Assembly: GCF_002013915.1 (NCBI RefSeq)
Contig: NZ_MBTF01000036.1
Location: 62,001-126,000, forward strand
Source: Mucilaginibacter pedocola
GTDB lineage: Bacteria > Bacteroidota > Bacteroidia > Sphingobacteriales > Sphingobacteriaceae
Direction of reading: 5' to 3'
DNA length: 64,000 bases
Position numbers and translations under genes: made by a program
The notes under the pieces: model-generated
The model's database searches: none
Told to the model about the DNA's origin: nothing
Seen by the model: only the letters and a program-made list of their open reading frames with translations
Shown: positions 22,598-33,185 of the stretch, piece after piece
How positions within the stretch are numbered: the first letter of the stretch is position 1
Layout: every line of letters begins with the position of its first letter

Positions 22598-25165
22598 ATG
22601 TACCGCCAACTTTACCCGAATACACTTTTTAAAACAATATTAAAGCATGCACTGAAAGCCTTTGTAGCTTTATTGCTGCTGCCTATTATAGCGCAGGCAC
22701 AACAAGGCGGCTTTCCGCAGGGGCCGCCGCCGGCAGGGGGCTCTATCTCGGGCGTGGTGATAGATTCTGTTACGCGCAAACCTTTAGATTATGCTACGGT
22801 GAGCGTTTACAAGGCAGGGGTTACCGCACCTGTAAGCGGTAGCCTTACCGACGCCAAGGGTGCCTTCAAAATTACCAACCTGCAGCCCGGCGAATATCGT
22901 GTGCAGGCTACCTTTTTAGGTTATGCCACAAAGTCGGTCAACAATATCCAGATAACTCCAACAAAAAAAGACATTAACCTTGGGCCGGTAATCGTACCAC
23001 CCAACGCCAAAATGCTGGCCGACGTGCAAATAACCGGGCAACGCGCTTTGGTAGAGAATCGCATTGACAAACTGGTTTTTAACGCCGAGAAAGACGTGAC
23101 CAGCACGGGCGGTAACGCCGCGGATATTTTGCGCAAGGTGCCAATGGTATCGGTAGATATGGATGGCAACGTGGCCCTGCGTGGCAGCCAGAATGTACGT
23201 ATCCTCATCAATGGCAAGCCCTCAGGCGCACTGGTTACCAATGCTGCCGATGTGCTGAAATCGATGCCATCAGACCAGATCAAAAACATCGAGGTAATCA
23301 CCGCGCCATCAGCCAAGTATGATGCGGAAGGTTCGGCCGGTATCATCAATATCGTTACCAAAAAGAAAGAGATATCGGGCTTTAGCGGGTCGGTTACGGG
23401 TAGCGTTGGTACCAGGCAGAGTAACCAAAGCGCTAACATCAATTACAATAAAAACAAGCTGAGCCTAACGGGTAACTTTGGCTATAACACGGGCTGGCCG
23501 CAAACCACTTATACTTCGTTCAGCAGCCAGAATACCGATCTGGGCACCAATTCATCATCCGAAGGCAGGAACACCTCCAACCGCCATTTCATGAATGGTT
23601 CGGCATCTCTGGGTTACGATTTTAACGACAAGAACAGCTTCTCCTCATCATTTAACCTGCGTGGCGGTGCCTTCAAGAATGATGGCAGCACGGTAAACTC
23701 CAACTATTCGCCTGCGGATGGTTTGGTGAATTATACAGCGCTAACCAGCAACAAATTCAATGTATCGAACTTCGACTGGAATAACGATTTTACGCACAAA
23801 TTTGCCAAAGAGGGCGAGGAGATAAGCATAGCCGCCCAATGGACGCACGGTACCAACGATGTGAATTACCTGAACGAGTACACCGGTTTCACCCAAAATG
23901 AAAGGGCACAAAACAACGGTGTTAACAACGAGTACACCATACAAACAGATTATGTGTTGCCTATCAATAAAGTATTCAAACTGGAGACAGGTGCAAAAAC
24001 CATTATCCGCCGTATTACCAGCGAGTACGATTTTTATAACCCAGATGCAAGCGGCAACTATGTATTCAACCCTGCAACTTCAAATATTTATGATTACGAT
24101 CAGGATGTGTATTCGGGATATGGCTTGCTAACTACATCACTGAAAAGTGGCTATACCCTACAGTTTGGTGCAAGGGTAGAGAATACACAGATCAGCGGTA
24201 ACTCAGGCAACAGCAGTGTTGGTTTATCGCCGCTAAACAACTCGTACACCAATTTTGTGCCAAGCTTTGTTATCTCTAAAGCGCTTACACCAACACAAAC
24301 CCTTAAACTGAGCTATAGCAAACGTATACAGCGCCCCAGCCTGCAGTTCCTGAATCCTTTCCGCAACACGGCCAACCCGCTTAACCAAACACAGGGTAAC
24401 CCCGAGTTGTCGCCCGAGATAAGCCAAACCGTAGAACTTAACTATTCTACCTTCATCAAAACCTCGGTGATCAATGCATCGGTTTACTACCGCAAAACCA
24501 ACGATATTATTGAGAGCTATGTAAGCACCGTGCCTTTCACTACCGTTGATAACGATGGCAACACCGTGACACGCGATGTATCGTTAACCAATTATCTCAA
24601 CGTCGGTAAGAACAACTCTATCGGTGCTACACTATTTGGCTCTACCGAATTATTTAAGGTTTTAACCATCAGGGGTAATATCAATGCTTTTACTTACAAG
24701 CCGCAGGTTATCAGTAGCCTGTTGCCGGTGGGTAACCAGTCTACCTATATCCAGTACAATGCTTTCATCAGCGGTACAGTAAAATTGAGTTCAACGCTTT
24801 CGGCAGAAACGTTCCTTATCCAAAATTCGGCAAGGCGCACATTTCAGGGAAGCAACCCGGCCTTTAACCTGTTTGTGATAGGGGCTAAGAAAGATATCTT
24901 CAAAAAGAAGGGTTCGGTGGGTATCAATATCACCCAGCCGTTCCAGGATTACAAAGATTTTACGTCGCGCATCAACAGCGGTGCGCTCACGCAGTATAAC
25001 CGCTTCTCGGTGCCATTCAGGTCCTTCGGTGTTAGCTTTACCTACAACTTTGGTAAAACCACCTTCGGCCCGCCAAAGAAAAAACGTGGCGTAAGCAACG
25101 ATGACCTAAAACAAGGCGACGGCAACGGCGGGCAAGGCGGCCAGGGTGGTGGCCCCGGCAGGTAA
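22598..25165 (+). CDS. Outer-membrane beta-barrel family protein (TonB-dependent-receptor-like)
   Basis: 855 residues from the ATG at 22598, chosen because the signal peptide (KHALKAFVALLLLPIIAQAQ) fits this start; an upstream frame adds 8 residues. After a Gly/Pro-rich stretch comes a carboxypeptidase-regulatory-like domain (ISGVVIDSVTRKPLDYATVSVY), then a plug-like domain (NRIDKLVFNAEKDVTSTGG, VLINGKPSG-like) and a large barrel ending in a Gly-rich tail (GGQGGQGGGPGR). It belongs to the group of outer-membrane proteins that resemble TonB receptors, often paired with LytTR systems in Bacteroidota. The transported substrate is unknown. Confidence 0.9.
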   Translation: MYRQLYPNTLFKTILKHALKAFVALLLLPIIAQAQQGGFPQGPPPAGGSISGVVIDSVTRKPLDYATVSVYKAGVTAPVSGSLTDAKGAFKITNLQPGEYRVQATFLGYATKSVNNIQITPTKKDINLGPVIVPPNAKMLADVQITGQRALVENRIDKLVFNAEKDVTSTGGNAADILRKVPMVSVDMDGNVALRGSQNVRILINGKPSGALVTNAADVLKSMPSDQIKNIEVITAPSAKYDAEGSAGIINIVTKKKEISGFSGSVTGSVGTRQSNQSANINYNKNKLSLTGNFGYNTGWPQTTYTSFSSQNTDLGTNSSSEGRNTSNRHFMNGSASLGYDFNDKNSFSSSFNLRGGAFKNDGSTVNSNYSPADGLVNYTALTSNKFNVSNFDWNNDFTHKFAKEGEEISIAAQWTHGTNDVNYLNEYTGFTQNERAQNNGVNNEYTIQTDYVLPINKVFKLETGAKTIIRRITSEYDFYNPDASGNYVFNPATSNIYDYDQDVYSGYGLLTTSLKSGYTLQFGARVENTQISGNSGNSSVGLSPLNNSYTNFVPSFVISKALTPTQTLKLSYSKRIQRPSLQFLNPFRNTANPLNQTQGNPELSPEISQTVELNYSTFIKTSVINASVYYRKTNDIIESYVSTVPFTTVDNDGNTVTRDVSLTNYLNVGKNNSIGATLFGSTELFKVLTIRGNINAFTYKPQVISSLLPVGNQSTYIQYNAFISGTVKLSSTLSAETFLIQNSARRTFQGSNPAFNLFVIGAKKDIFKKKGSVGINITQPFQDYKDFTSRINSGALTQYNRFSVPFRSFGVSFTYNFGKTTFGPPKKKRGVSNDDLKQGDGNGGQGGQGGGPGR

Positions 25166-25188
25166 TTAGGTCAGCTATCCCTATTCAA

Positions 25189-25225
25189 CCCTCTTTCCTT
25201 TTTAGGGAAAGAGGGCTTTTGTTTT
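25189..25225 (+). terminator. Intrinsic terminator of the barrel gene
   Basis: CCCTCTTTCC / GGAAAGAGGG stem with a 7-nt loop, followed by CTTTTGTTTT. It starts 24 bases after the stop codon. Confidence 0.85.
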
Positions 25226-25242
25226 ACAGGATGTTTGGGCAG

Positions 25243-26154
25243 CTAATCCTCTCTCTTCAGGTCAACCCTTAACCCCACCTGGAAAACATTGCTATTACCG
25301 AAGCGATTCATACCTGCGGTATTGAGTGTGTAATTCACCATTACTGCCGAGTTGATGGAGGCTACATTAACACCCAACCCCAGGGTGGCGTTTTTAGAAG
25401 TATGGTACATGGCGTTCAACATCAAATTATTGTTCAGCATGGCAAGGTTGGCGCCGATGTCGAATATCTGGTCGCCGCCTTTTACACCGCGGAGGGCGGC
25501 TAAGGGTTCGAGGGTACCATCGCCGTCATCGCCCAAGGGCAATTTGTAGCTGATGGCAGTATAAAACACGGCCCAGTTTACGGTATTGGTAATTTCTTTT
25601 TTAAATAGCTGGCGCATGTTGGGCAGCATTGCTTGTATGGTTAGGGCGCTGTTGGTATAGGCAATACCAAAATCACCATCGATACTGGCGCTTGAGTTAT
25701 TAAAGCGCGCAATGGATGGGTCGCTCATGTCGCCCTGTAGGTTGGAGGTGTTTAATCTCTCAGTGCTTATCCCTCCCGATAGACCGAAATGCAGGGTTTC
25801 GCCCTGTGCTACGGGCAAGTGGTAGGCGTAAGTGGCCACAGCGCGCGTACGGCGCAGCAAACCGGCTTTATCTGTAAACACGGTGGCGCCTATACCCACA
25901 CGGTTGTTAAAGCCGTACTCGCCTGTAAAGGCCCCGGTAACCGGCGAACCTTCTACGCTGTTAAATTGCGAACGGTAGGCCAGGTTGCCTTTAAAACCCT
26001 CGGTGCTGCCCGCGAAGGCAGGGTTACCCAAATACCTGTTAAAATAATACTGGCTGGCCAGGGGCACCAATTGCGCCTGCGCCTGCATGCAAAACATAAC
26101 GGCCGTTAAAAACACCGTTAAAGCAATTCCTTTTATGTGCTGAATAAGTTTCAT
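25243..26154 (-). CDS. PorP/SprF-family type IX secretion membrane protein
   Basis: 303 residues with a signal peptide (to about 27, AQAQ). The family start is clear: LASQYYFNRYLGNPAFAGSTEGFKGNLAYRSQF, followed by repeated barrel strands ending in VFQVGLRVDLKRE. PorP/SprF proteins sit in the outer membrane and, in gliding Flavobacteria, a SprF-type protein is needed to export and attach the type B cargo encoded beside it. Here the gene begins 19 bp after a large protein with a type B C-terminal domain, so a dedicated cargo-anchor pair is the likely role. Confidence 0.93.
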   Translation of the reverse strand: MKLIQHIKGIALTVFLTAVMFCMQAQAQLVPLASQYYFNRYLGNPAFAGSTEGFKGNLAYRSQFNSVEGSPVTGAFTGEYGFNNRVGIGATVFTDKAGLLRRTRAVATYAYHLPVAQGETLHFGLSGGISTERLNTSNLQGDMSDPSIARFNNSSASIDGDFGIAYTNSALTIQAMLPNMRQLFKKEITNTVNWAVFYTAISYKLPLGDDGDGTLEPLAALRGVKGGDQIFDIGANLAMLNNNLMLNAMYHTSKNATLGLGVNVASINSAVMVNYTLNTAGMNRFGNSNVFQVGLRVDLKRED

Positions 26155-26173
26155 GGTTGTGATGGCTAAAGGT

Positions 26174-29100
26174 TTAGTTTCTAACGATGGTTATGGTACC
26201 GCTTAGGGTGCTGCCGTTGCCCAGGTCTATCTTATACAAATAGGCATCCTGCACCAATGGGTCGCCGCTGCGGTTGGTGCCCGCCCAGTTGTTGTTGTAA
26301 GCCCCGCTGAAGGCATAAACCTCGCGCCCCGCGCGGTCGTAAATGCGGATGCGGCAATCGGGGAAGCTGCCTATATCGGCTATTATCCAGGTATCGTTAT
26401 AACCATCGCCGTTGGGGGTGATGATATTATTAGGCCTAACCGTGGGTGGCTGTATAATAGTGAAGGTTCGCTCTACCGGCTTGGCGGCTAAGTAGGTATC
26501 GTTACCGGCCTGTGTGGCAGTAACCGTAACCGTGCCCGCTGTTAAGGCGGTAAGGGTAGTGCCCGATAGACGCGCCTTGTCGCCTGTTACGGTAAGGGTA
26601 ATCGGCAGTCCCGATGATGAGGTTGCCGTAAGCGTTGCGGTAGTTTGTGTGCGCATATCCGCTATAGCTGCGAAGGTGATGGTTTGCGATGCTTTGGCTA
26701 CCACAATATCGTGCTGTACGGGGGTAGCGGCATTGTAATTGGCATTACCCAACTGTGTGGCGGTAATTTTTGCCGTCCCAAGCCCAACAATATGAACTTT
26801 GCCTGCCAAAATGGTTGCTACCGAAGTATTGCTGCTGCTATAGGTAACTCCCAATGATGAACTGGCCGTTGCGCCAGGGTCAAAGTCGGCATCTATCAAT
26901 GTTTTATCGGCGATGGCTGCGAATGTAATGGTTTGGCCGGCTTTGGATATGGTTAGTGTTTGTGTGAATGGGGCGGCGGCAACATACGCGGAATTACCCG
27001 GTTGCGTGGCGGTGATATCTGCCGTGCCTGCCCCTACGATGTGTATTTTGCCATCGGCCGTTATGGTAGCTACTGCCGGGTTGCTGCTGGTAAGCGTTAC
27101 GGGCAGGCCCGAGGTAGCCGAGGCCTCCGGGTTGAAGTCTGCCGAGCCGAAATCAATTTTTAAGGCAAAGGGAGGTATCCAAACCGATTGGAATGCTTTA
27201 ACAACGGTAAGCGCCTGCGAAACATTTGGTGCCGGGAACCAGTATGCGTCGCCCGCTTGCGATGCGGTGATGGTGGTAGTGCCCACACCCGTAATATGGA
27301 TGAGGTCGCCACGCGGATCGCTGCTGGTAACGATCGTTGCTACAGCCGGGTTACTGCTGGTATAGGTTACTTTAAGTCCCGATGTTGCTACGCCGCCTGC
27401 AAAAAAGTCGGTAGCTATAACTTCTTCATTTTCGAAAGGGGCCAGCGCAATGGTTTGCGGCTGGCGCTCAAATACGTTAAGGGTATGTTCTACGCTTACA
27501 GCAGCGTTAAAATTGGCATTGCCCGGCTGCGATACCGTAATATTGGTGAAACCTTCGCTTAGCAGGTGCACCATACCCGATGCGCTCACGGTAGCTACTG
27601 CGGTATTGCTGCTGGTGTAAATAAGCGGCAGGCCCGAGGTGGTAGACGCCCCTACGCTAAAGTCGGCCTCGCCCACCAAATGATTAGCGAATATGGGGAA
27701 CGTAATAGTTTGATTGGCTTTGTTAACGGTAAGCAGTTGCGAAGACGGCGGGCCGGCGAAATAAATATCAGTTTCGGGCTGCGTGGCCGTAATGGTGGCC
27801 GTGCCGCCGCCTACAATGTGGATGTGTTTACCATCAGGCATAATAATGGCTACGGCAGGGTTGCTGCTGCTGAGTACGGTCGCTCCGCCTTCATTAATAA
27901 TTATCGTAGGCTCAAAATCGGCATCGCCGTATGTTTTTGCGCTAATAGGCAACAGGTCGGCCTGTTGCGGTGCTTTGGTTACGGTTAGCTGGCGACTGAT
28001 AGGGCCTGCGGGGTTCCAGATATTATCTCCGGCTTGCGAGGCGGTGATAATGGTACTACCCAGGCCAACCACATGTATCATGTTGCCACCTACAATGGTA
28101 GCCACTGCGGTATTGCTGCTGCTATAGCTGATGGGTAGTTCCGAATCGGTATGCCCGTCGGCGAAGAAATCAGGATCAAGGATGGTTACATCGGCAAATG
28201 GTGCGAAGGTGAATACCTGGTCGTGTTTGTTTACGGTTAGCGTGCGAGATACATCCGCTGCAGGCGCATAAACATCGTTACCGGCTTGCGACGCTGTAAT
28301 AGTAGTAGTGCCTGCCCCTACAAGATGTACCATAGCGGGCTGCCCGCCGGTAGCAGGAATAATGTTTGCCACATTGGTGTTGCTGCTACTATAAGTAACC
28401 GGCAAGCCCGAACTGGCCGAACCATTAGCGAAGAAATCTGCTTCATCAACAAATACATCGGCAAAAGGGGCAAATGTGATGCTTTGCGCGGTGAGTACTA
28501 CGCCTATGGTAAGCGTGCCTTGCTGGTAAACAAAGTCATAGTTGGTGGCCACGCCGCCGCTCGCGGTTATGGGGTAAGCACCCGGTGCACTCGCCGTTGT
28601 TGCGGTGGTTGTAGCGGTAGGGGCGGTAGTAAGGGCAGCAGCAGTTTCGCCATTTACAAACCCGGTGTAAGTTAGGGTAAATGCAGGGTTCGCCTGGCCC
28701 TGGTCGCGGTTTTTATCGTCGGGGCGTACGGTCAGGGTTGCTTTGGTAACTTCGAGTATACCATTTTGATAAACGAAATTGTAATTGGCCGCTGCTGCGC
28801 CCGATGGAACTATATTATAAAAAGCCACCGGCGATGTTGCCGTGGCAGCCGTGGTAAATACAGGCGGCGTAGTTATAACGTTCTCGCCCTCGTTATACAC
28901 AAAGCCCGAGTAAGCCACAATACTGAAAGCCGGATTAGCCTCACCGTATTTGCGTTGAGCGTTGCCTGCTTTTATAGCAAGCGTTGCTTTGTTTACGTTT
29001 ACCACCGCGGTAACTGCGGTAGCCGCATCATAAGTAGCATCGCCGGGTTGAGTGGCAGTAATATTCGCCGAGCCAACGCCCATTATGCGCAGTTGCCCGC

Positions 29101-31778
29101 CAACAACGGTTATTACAGCGGTGTTATCGCTGGTGTAGTTTACTGCAAGGCCCGATGATGCGGTTGCCGGACTAAATTCTCCATTACCATAATTTTTATC
29201 CACCGGGCCGGCAAAAGTGATGGTTTGCGCGTTTTTACCTGTGGTTACGCTGGCGGGATTGCCGGTGGTATTATCGCGGATGTAAACCACTTGCGGCTCG
29301 AAGGTGCCGGTGTAGTCGAACACCTTAAAGTAGTAAGTGGTGCCCATGGTAAGCCCCGTTACGGTTACACTGTTGCCCGTGCCGCGGTAAATAATTTTGG
29401 TAGCAGCATCAAGCGGGTAGCCAGACGGGTAATTATTATTGTTTGGATAAATAGAAGCATCAGATGGGTTGGGGAAGTTATTATCCAGCGTGCGCACCTC
29501 CACAATGCGGGCGGTGCCGGTGCCGTTGGTCCAGGTTAGAGTAACCTGGTCGCCCAGGATGTTAGAGAATACAATATTCGATGAGTTGGTAGCAACCGGC
29601 AGCGTTACAGGCACGGTAGTAATATCGGCTTTGGCCAAAAAGCCATCGCTCACACCACCGCCAAAAGCGTTTTGGAAGGCATTGGTTACAAAGCCGGTGT
29701 TGCTGTTAGTACTCCCTGCCATGTAAACAAAATTGCCTGATGTAGCCAGGCCGTTAACCGCATCATCCCCTGCATCGCCTATGTACGAACCCCATTGCAG
29801 GGTACCATCCTTTTTAAAGCGGGCCACCCAGCCATCGGTAGTAGTAGGGAAACCGCCCGGGGTATAATCATTTTTAAAGCCCGCATTGCCAATACCTGCG
29901 GTGCTTTTGGTGTTGCCGCCTATGAAGATATCGTCGGAAGCGTTAATACTGATGGCCGAGCTGATATCGGTAGCGGTGCCGCCATAATAAGTGCCCCACT
30001 GCCTTGCGCCAAGGGAATTGAACTTCGCCAAAAAAGCATCCTCGTTGCCGCCAATGCTTTGTTTATGGCTGCCAACAGTGGCAATAGTGCCCAGGCCGGG
30101 TGTTGCAGCAGAACCCGTCATGTAAACCGAGCCCTCGCTATCTACCGCCACGCCAAAGCCTTTATCATCATAAACATTGCCGCCGTAATAAGTCCCCCAT
30201 TGCTGCAAACCGGTAGGCGAAAATGCCGTCAGAAAGGCATCCCAGTAACCACCACCCCCGTAAGTGGTTTGCTGGGCGCCTCCTGTACTTATCTTTGTAG
30301 GGCTATTGGTATAGCCGGTAACGTATACCTGCGAGCCGCCTACGGCTATGCCCCGCCCGGCATCGTCCTGCGTGCCGCCATAGTAAGTGGCAAAGCTTGC
30401 AGCGCCTGCGGTATTCAGTTTTACCACAAAAGCATCATAGCTGCCTGCAAGTGCCAACTGATGCGGCGCCGCACCTTTTACCGGGAAGTTTTGGCTGTAG
30501 GTATAACCTGTGAAATAAATGTTCCCGCTGGCATCGGTAGTAACGGCCAGCGCCGCATCCTCGCCCGATTGTATGCCGAATGCGTTTATAGGCCCGCCAT
30601 AATACGTTGCCCAGATACGTGTACCATTGGTGCTGAATTTGGCAACAAAGGCGTCATAGTCGCCGGCCAAAGCATCTTGTGCCGTACCTGCTGTGGCCAT
30701 GCCGTTGCTTTGGGTGTAGCCTGCTATAATAATATTGCCATCGTTATCGGTAGTTACGCCGTAGGCCAGGTCGCTGCTGGTGCCGCCGTAGTAGGTTGCC
30801 CAAAGGCGGTTGCCGTTCGCGTCGAACTTTACCAGCATGGCATCGTAATTCAACACGCCGCCGCCACCGCTTTGCTGGCTGCCCGGCGTGGCAATGTTTG
30901 ATGTACTTTGGGTATACCCCGCCAAATACACGTTGCCGCTTGCATCTGTAGCGGTGCTCGTCGCGGCATCTTCGCTTGGCCCGCCATAAAAGGTGCTCCA
31001 ACTGATAGATGGGTCTATCACCAGCGTTTTATCCTGCGGTTGTTCAACATCGCCAAGGCTGAATGATACACCGTTTTTGCTGTGGCTGTAACTTGCGGCA
31101 ATGGTTTTGTTGGCTACCATAGCCACCGGCCCTGCCTCTGTAAGCGTGCCCAGTCCGTTGCTTATTTTTATTTTGCCGGAGGCTTTTTCCGCCGGCGCAT
31201 CTCCGCTGTAAGCAAACTTTACCTTCGCAATCTCACTGCCGGGGCGCAACACTACATCGTATTCCAGCTTATTATCTTTTATATAATATACGATATCGGT
31301 ATTGGGGTAAATATTTTTATAAGTGATGCGCCTGTAGTTCTTTACGCCGCTAATAAGCTTGCCCGATTGGTAGTAATTGCTGATATCGGTATAAGCGCTA
31401 TCTGCCTCCACCTTTACCGCCGGGTTGCTATTAAGCCATTGCGTTTGCGCATAGGCTATGTTCACAGCCGTTTCTTCGGGGCGGATTCCTTTTAACGGAT
31501 GGTTATCAGGCAGCTTTTTGCTTTGGGTTTTGGTATCGGCCTGTATCCATTTATAAAGCACGCCAGTACGGGTGAAATACACGGCCATGCCGCGGTCTTT
31601 CATGGTGTACAGCACATCTTTTGAGGATAGTTTTGTCTGGTTGGAAACCTGCCCCTTATTCTCCTCGAACCGGAGCGGGATAGCGAGCGAGGGTTGCCCT
31701 TTTTGGGGTTGATAATTGTTTGCCGATACAAAATTGCTTAGCAGGCAAAAAAAAGTGAAGGCGTAAAGTTAGTTTCAT
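26174..31778 (-). CDS. Giant type IX secretion cargo (SBBP propeller, Ig-like/MBG repeats, type B C-terminal domain), with an apparent frameshift near the start
   Basis: The main frame (26174 to about 31754) codes for about 1,860 residues but has no ATG in front. A signal-peptide start at ATG 31778 (MKLTLRLHFF) is in another frame and runs to a stop at 31656. The frames join if one base is removed from the A8 tract at 31747-31754, giving FFCLLSNFVSANNY and then LRFEENKGQV, the usual opening of such proteins. A GTG at 31615 is the first start inside the main frame but loses the signal peptide. Domains: DUF7948-like N-terminus, about eight SBBP propeller repeats (WSTFYGGPSEDAATS), one fibronectin-like domain, nine Ig-like repeats (TYTSSNTAVATI type), two MBG repeats, and a type B sorting domain (TPNGDGYNDTWIIADIG). 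Secreted adhesin-like protein. Confidence 0.88.
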
Positions 31779-31862
31779 GTGTTTGGTTTGGCGATAAGCC
31801 AAGTTACACACGTAAATGCTTGAGCCATTGTAAAAAAGAAGCGGGAGATGAGCTCTTTTTTG

Positions 31863-31979
31863 TTCCCCTCTTGAGAGGGGGCGCGAAGGAAATGTGCGGT
31901 TGCTGGGGTGTGTTCGCGAGTTTTACAGATTCGCTTTGCACCAACTCTAACACACCCCTAACCCCTCTCAAGAGGGGAA
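31863..31979. repeat. Palindromic intergenic element, copy 3 of 3 (REP/MITE-like)
   Basis: 117 bp. The ends are perfect inverted repeats, TTCCCCTCTTGAGAGGGG at the left and CCCCTCTCAAGAGGGGAA at the right, with inner GGGGTGTGTT / AACACACCCC arms. It lies between the type B cargo gene and the broken AraC gene, that is, upstream of one and downstream of the other. Confidence 0.85.
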
Positions 31980-32061
31980 CCAAAGTATGCGAATAATTGG
32001 GCAGTTAAAGTTCCCTTTTTTAAATCGGTGGAATCGTCTTTTAATCGGTGGAATCAAAAAA

Positions 32062-32897
32062 TTAATCACCTACACTCCCCAGCAGCTCGTTACTGTTTAC
32101 GCGGCTTTTGTGCACCTCGGAGGGCGTGCGGTTGAAGAATTTCTTAAAATCTTTAATAAAGTGCGCCTGGTCGTAAAAGTTGAAGTTGTATATTACCTCC
32201 TGCCAGGTATTATATTGCCCGTGTTGTAAAATATTATATACTTTATTAAAGCGTACTATACGGCTGTACATTTTTGGGGTGATGCCAACTACTTCTAAAA
32301 AATGACGTTCGAGGGTGCTCTTTGATATCCCCATACCCGTATACACTTCTTTAATGGTTTTTACGCCGCTGCCTTCATCTATCCGCTCGCAGGCCTGTTG
32401 TACCAGTTGTAGTTTTTCGGAATTTACTTTGGTGCTTAACCGCCCTACGAACCATTCCTGTAATAAAGTCATGGCTTTCTCCGGTTCGTTTTTATGTGCA
32501 AGCATCTGTTGATAAAAGGCTTGCATATCAGTATAGAGCAGTTCGCCAATATCAATAAAGGTGTCAACCAATCTGTTTTGAGGTGTGCCGAATAAGCGGT
32601 AAGCACTCCAGGGTTTCAGTACCGCCGATAAAAAACGGTAGCGCCCGGGTTTTACCCCAAGCTGGTAAAACTTGGTGGTTTGGCCGGTAAGGTTAAATGG
32701 GGCAGGGTTTTGTCCTTATCCAAAAAATCCTGCAATAGGTCGTCGAGCGCGAAGGAGAGTACGCTGTACCCCACCGGGAAAATGTCCACACTGTCGCTGC
32801 CTTCTGTAACGGTCATGCGGGCAGAAGCAAAAATGGTTATATAAGGTGTTAACTCGGGAAGTGGGGGCGTGTATTCAATGTATTCTGGTAAGGCCAT
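32062..32897 (-). pseudogene. AraC-family regulator split by a frameshift
   Basis: Two pieces in different frames make one protein of about 278 residues. The N-terminal piece (32897 to 32652) begins MALPEYIEYTPPLPELTPY, the usual start of AraC proteins with a DUF6597-type sensor. The continuation PAPFNLTGQTTKFYQLGVKPGRYRF lies in another frame and leads into the segment at 32062-32571, which contains the helix-turn-helix region (VKTIKEVYTGMGISKSTLERHF). Adding one base to the TTTT at 32708-32711 (plus strand) joins the frames. Either the gene is broken or this is a sequencing error. Targets are unknown. Confidence 0.8.
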
Positions 32898-33104
32898 GGC
32901 TGTAGGGGTTAGTCAATTTTTGAAAGCTCAAGGCATCCGCGCCCCATCCCCATAGCCTAACCCCAGCGGATGACCTCCGCACACGACGCAAATACTAAGC
33001 TTAATATTTATAAATATACGATTATTACAAATATTAAGATTTGTATATAATTTATTATCAGTAAATTATATGTATTGATGCGTGCTTTTGGCGGTTCGCT
33101 GACG

Positions 33105-33140
33105 ATGTATGGCCTTGCCAATAAGGCTTAGGCCATACAT
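33105..33140 (-). terminator. Hairpin after the lipoprotein gene
   Basis: Perfect 11-bp stem ATGTATGGCCT / AGGCCATACAT, 46 bp past the stop codon of the lipoprotein gene. There is no T-run, so it is a terminator candidate only. The rest of 32898-33185 is AT-rich with no reading frame. Confidence 0.45.
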
Positions 33141-33185
33141 TATCTATAAACTGAAACGCAGGGCCAGATAGTACCCCTCTTAAGT

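Noticed and set aside
29795..30901. 368-residue open frame on the plus strand
   Set aside because: It lies wholly opposite the SBBP propeller repeats of the type B cargo, has a Cys/Gly/Ala-rich composition typical of an antisense shadow, and has no start signals.
33001..33080. Origin-like AT-rich region
   Set aside because: There is AT-richness only; no clustered DnaA boxes or replication genes are nearby.
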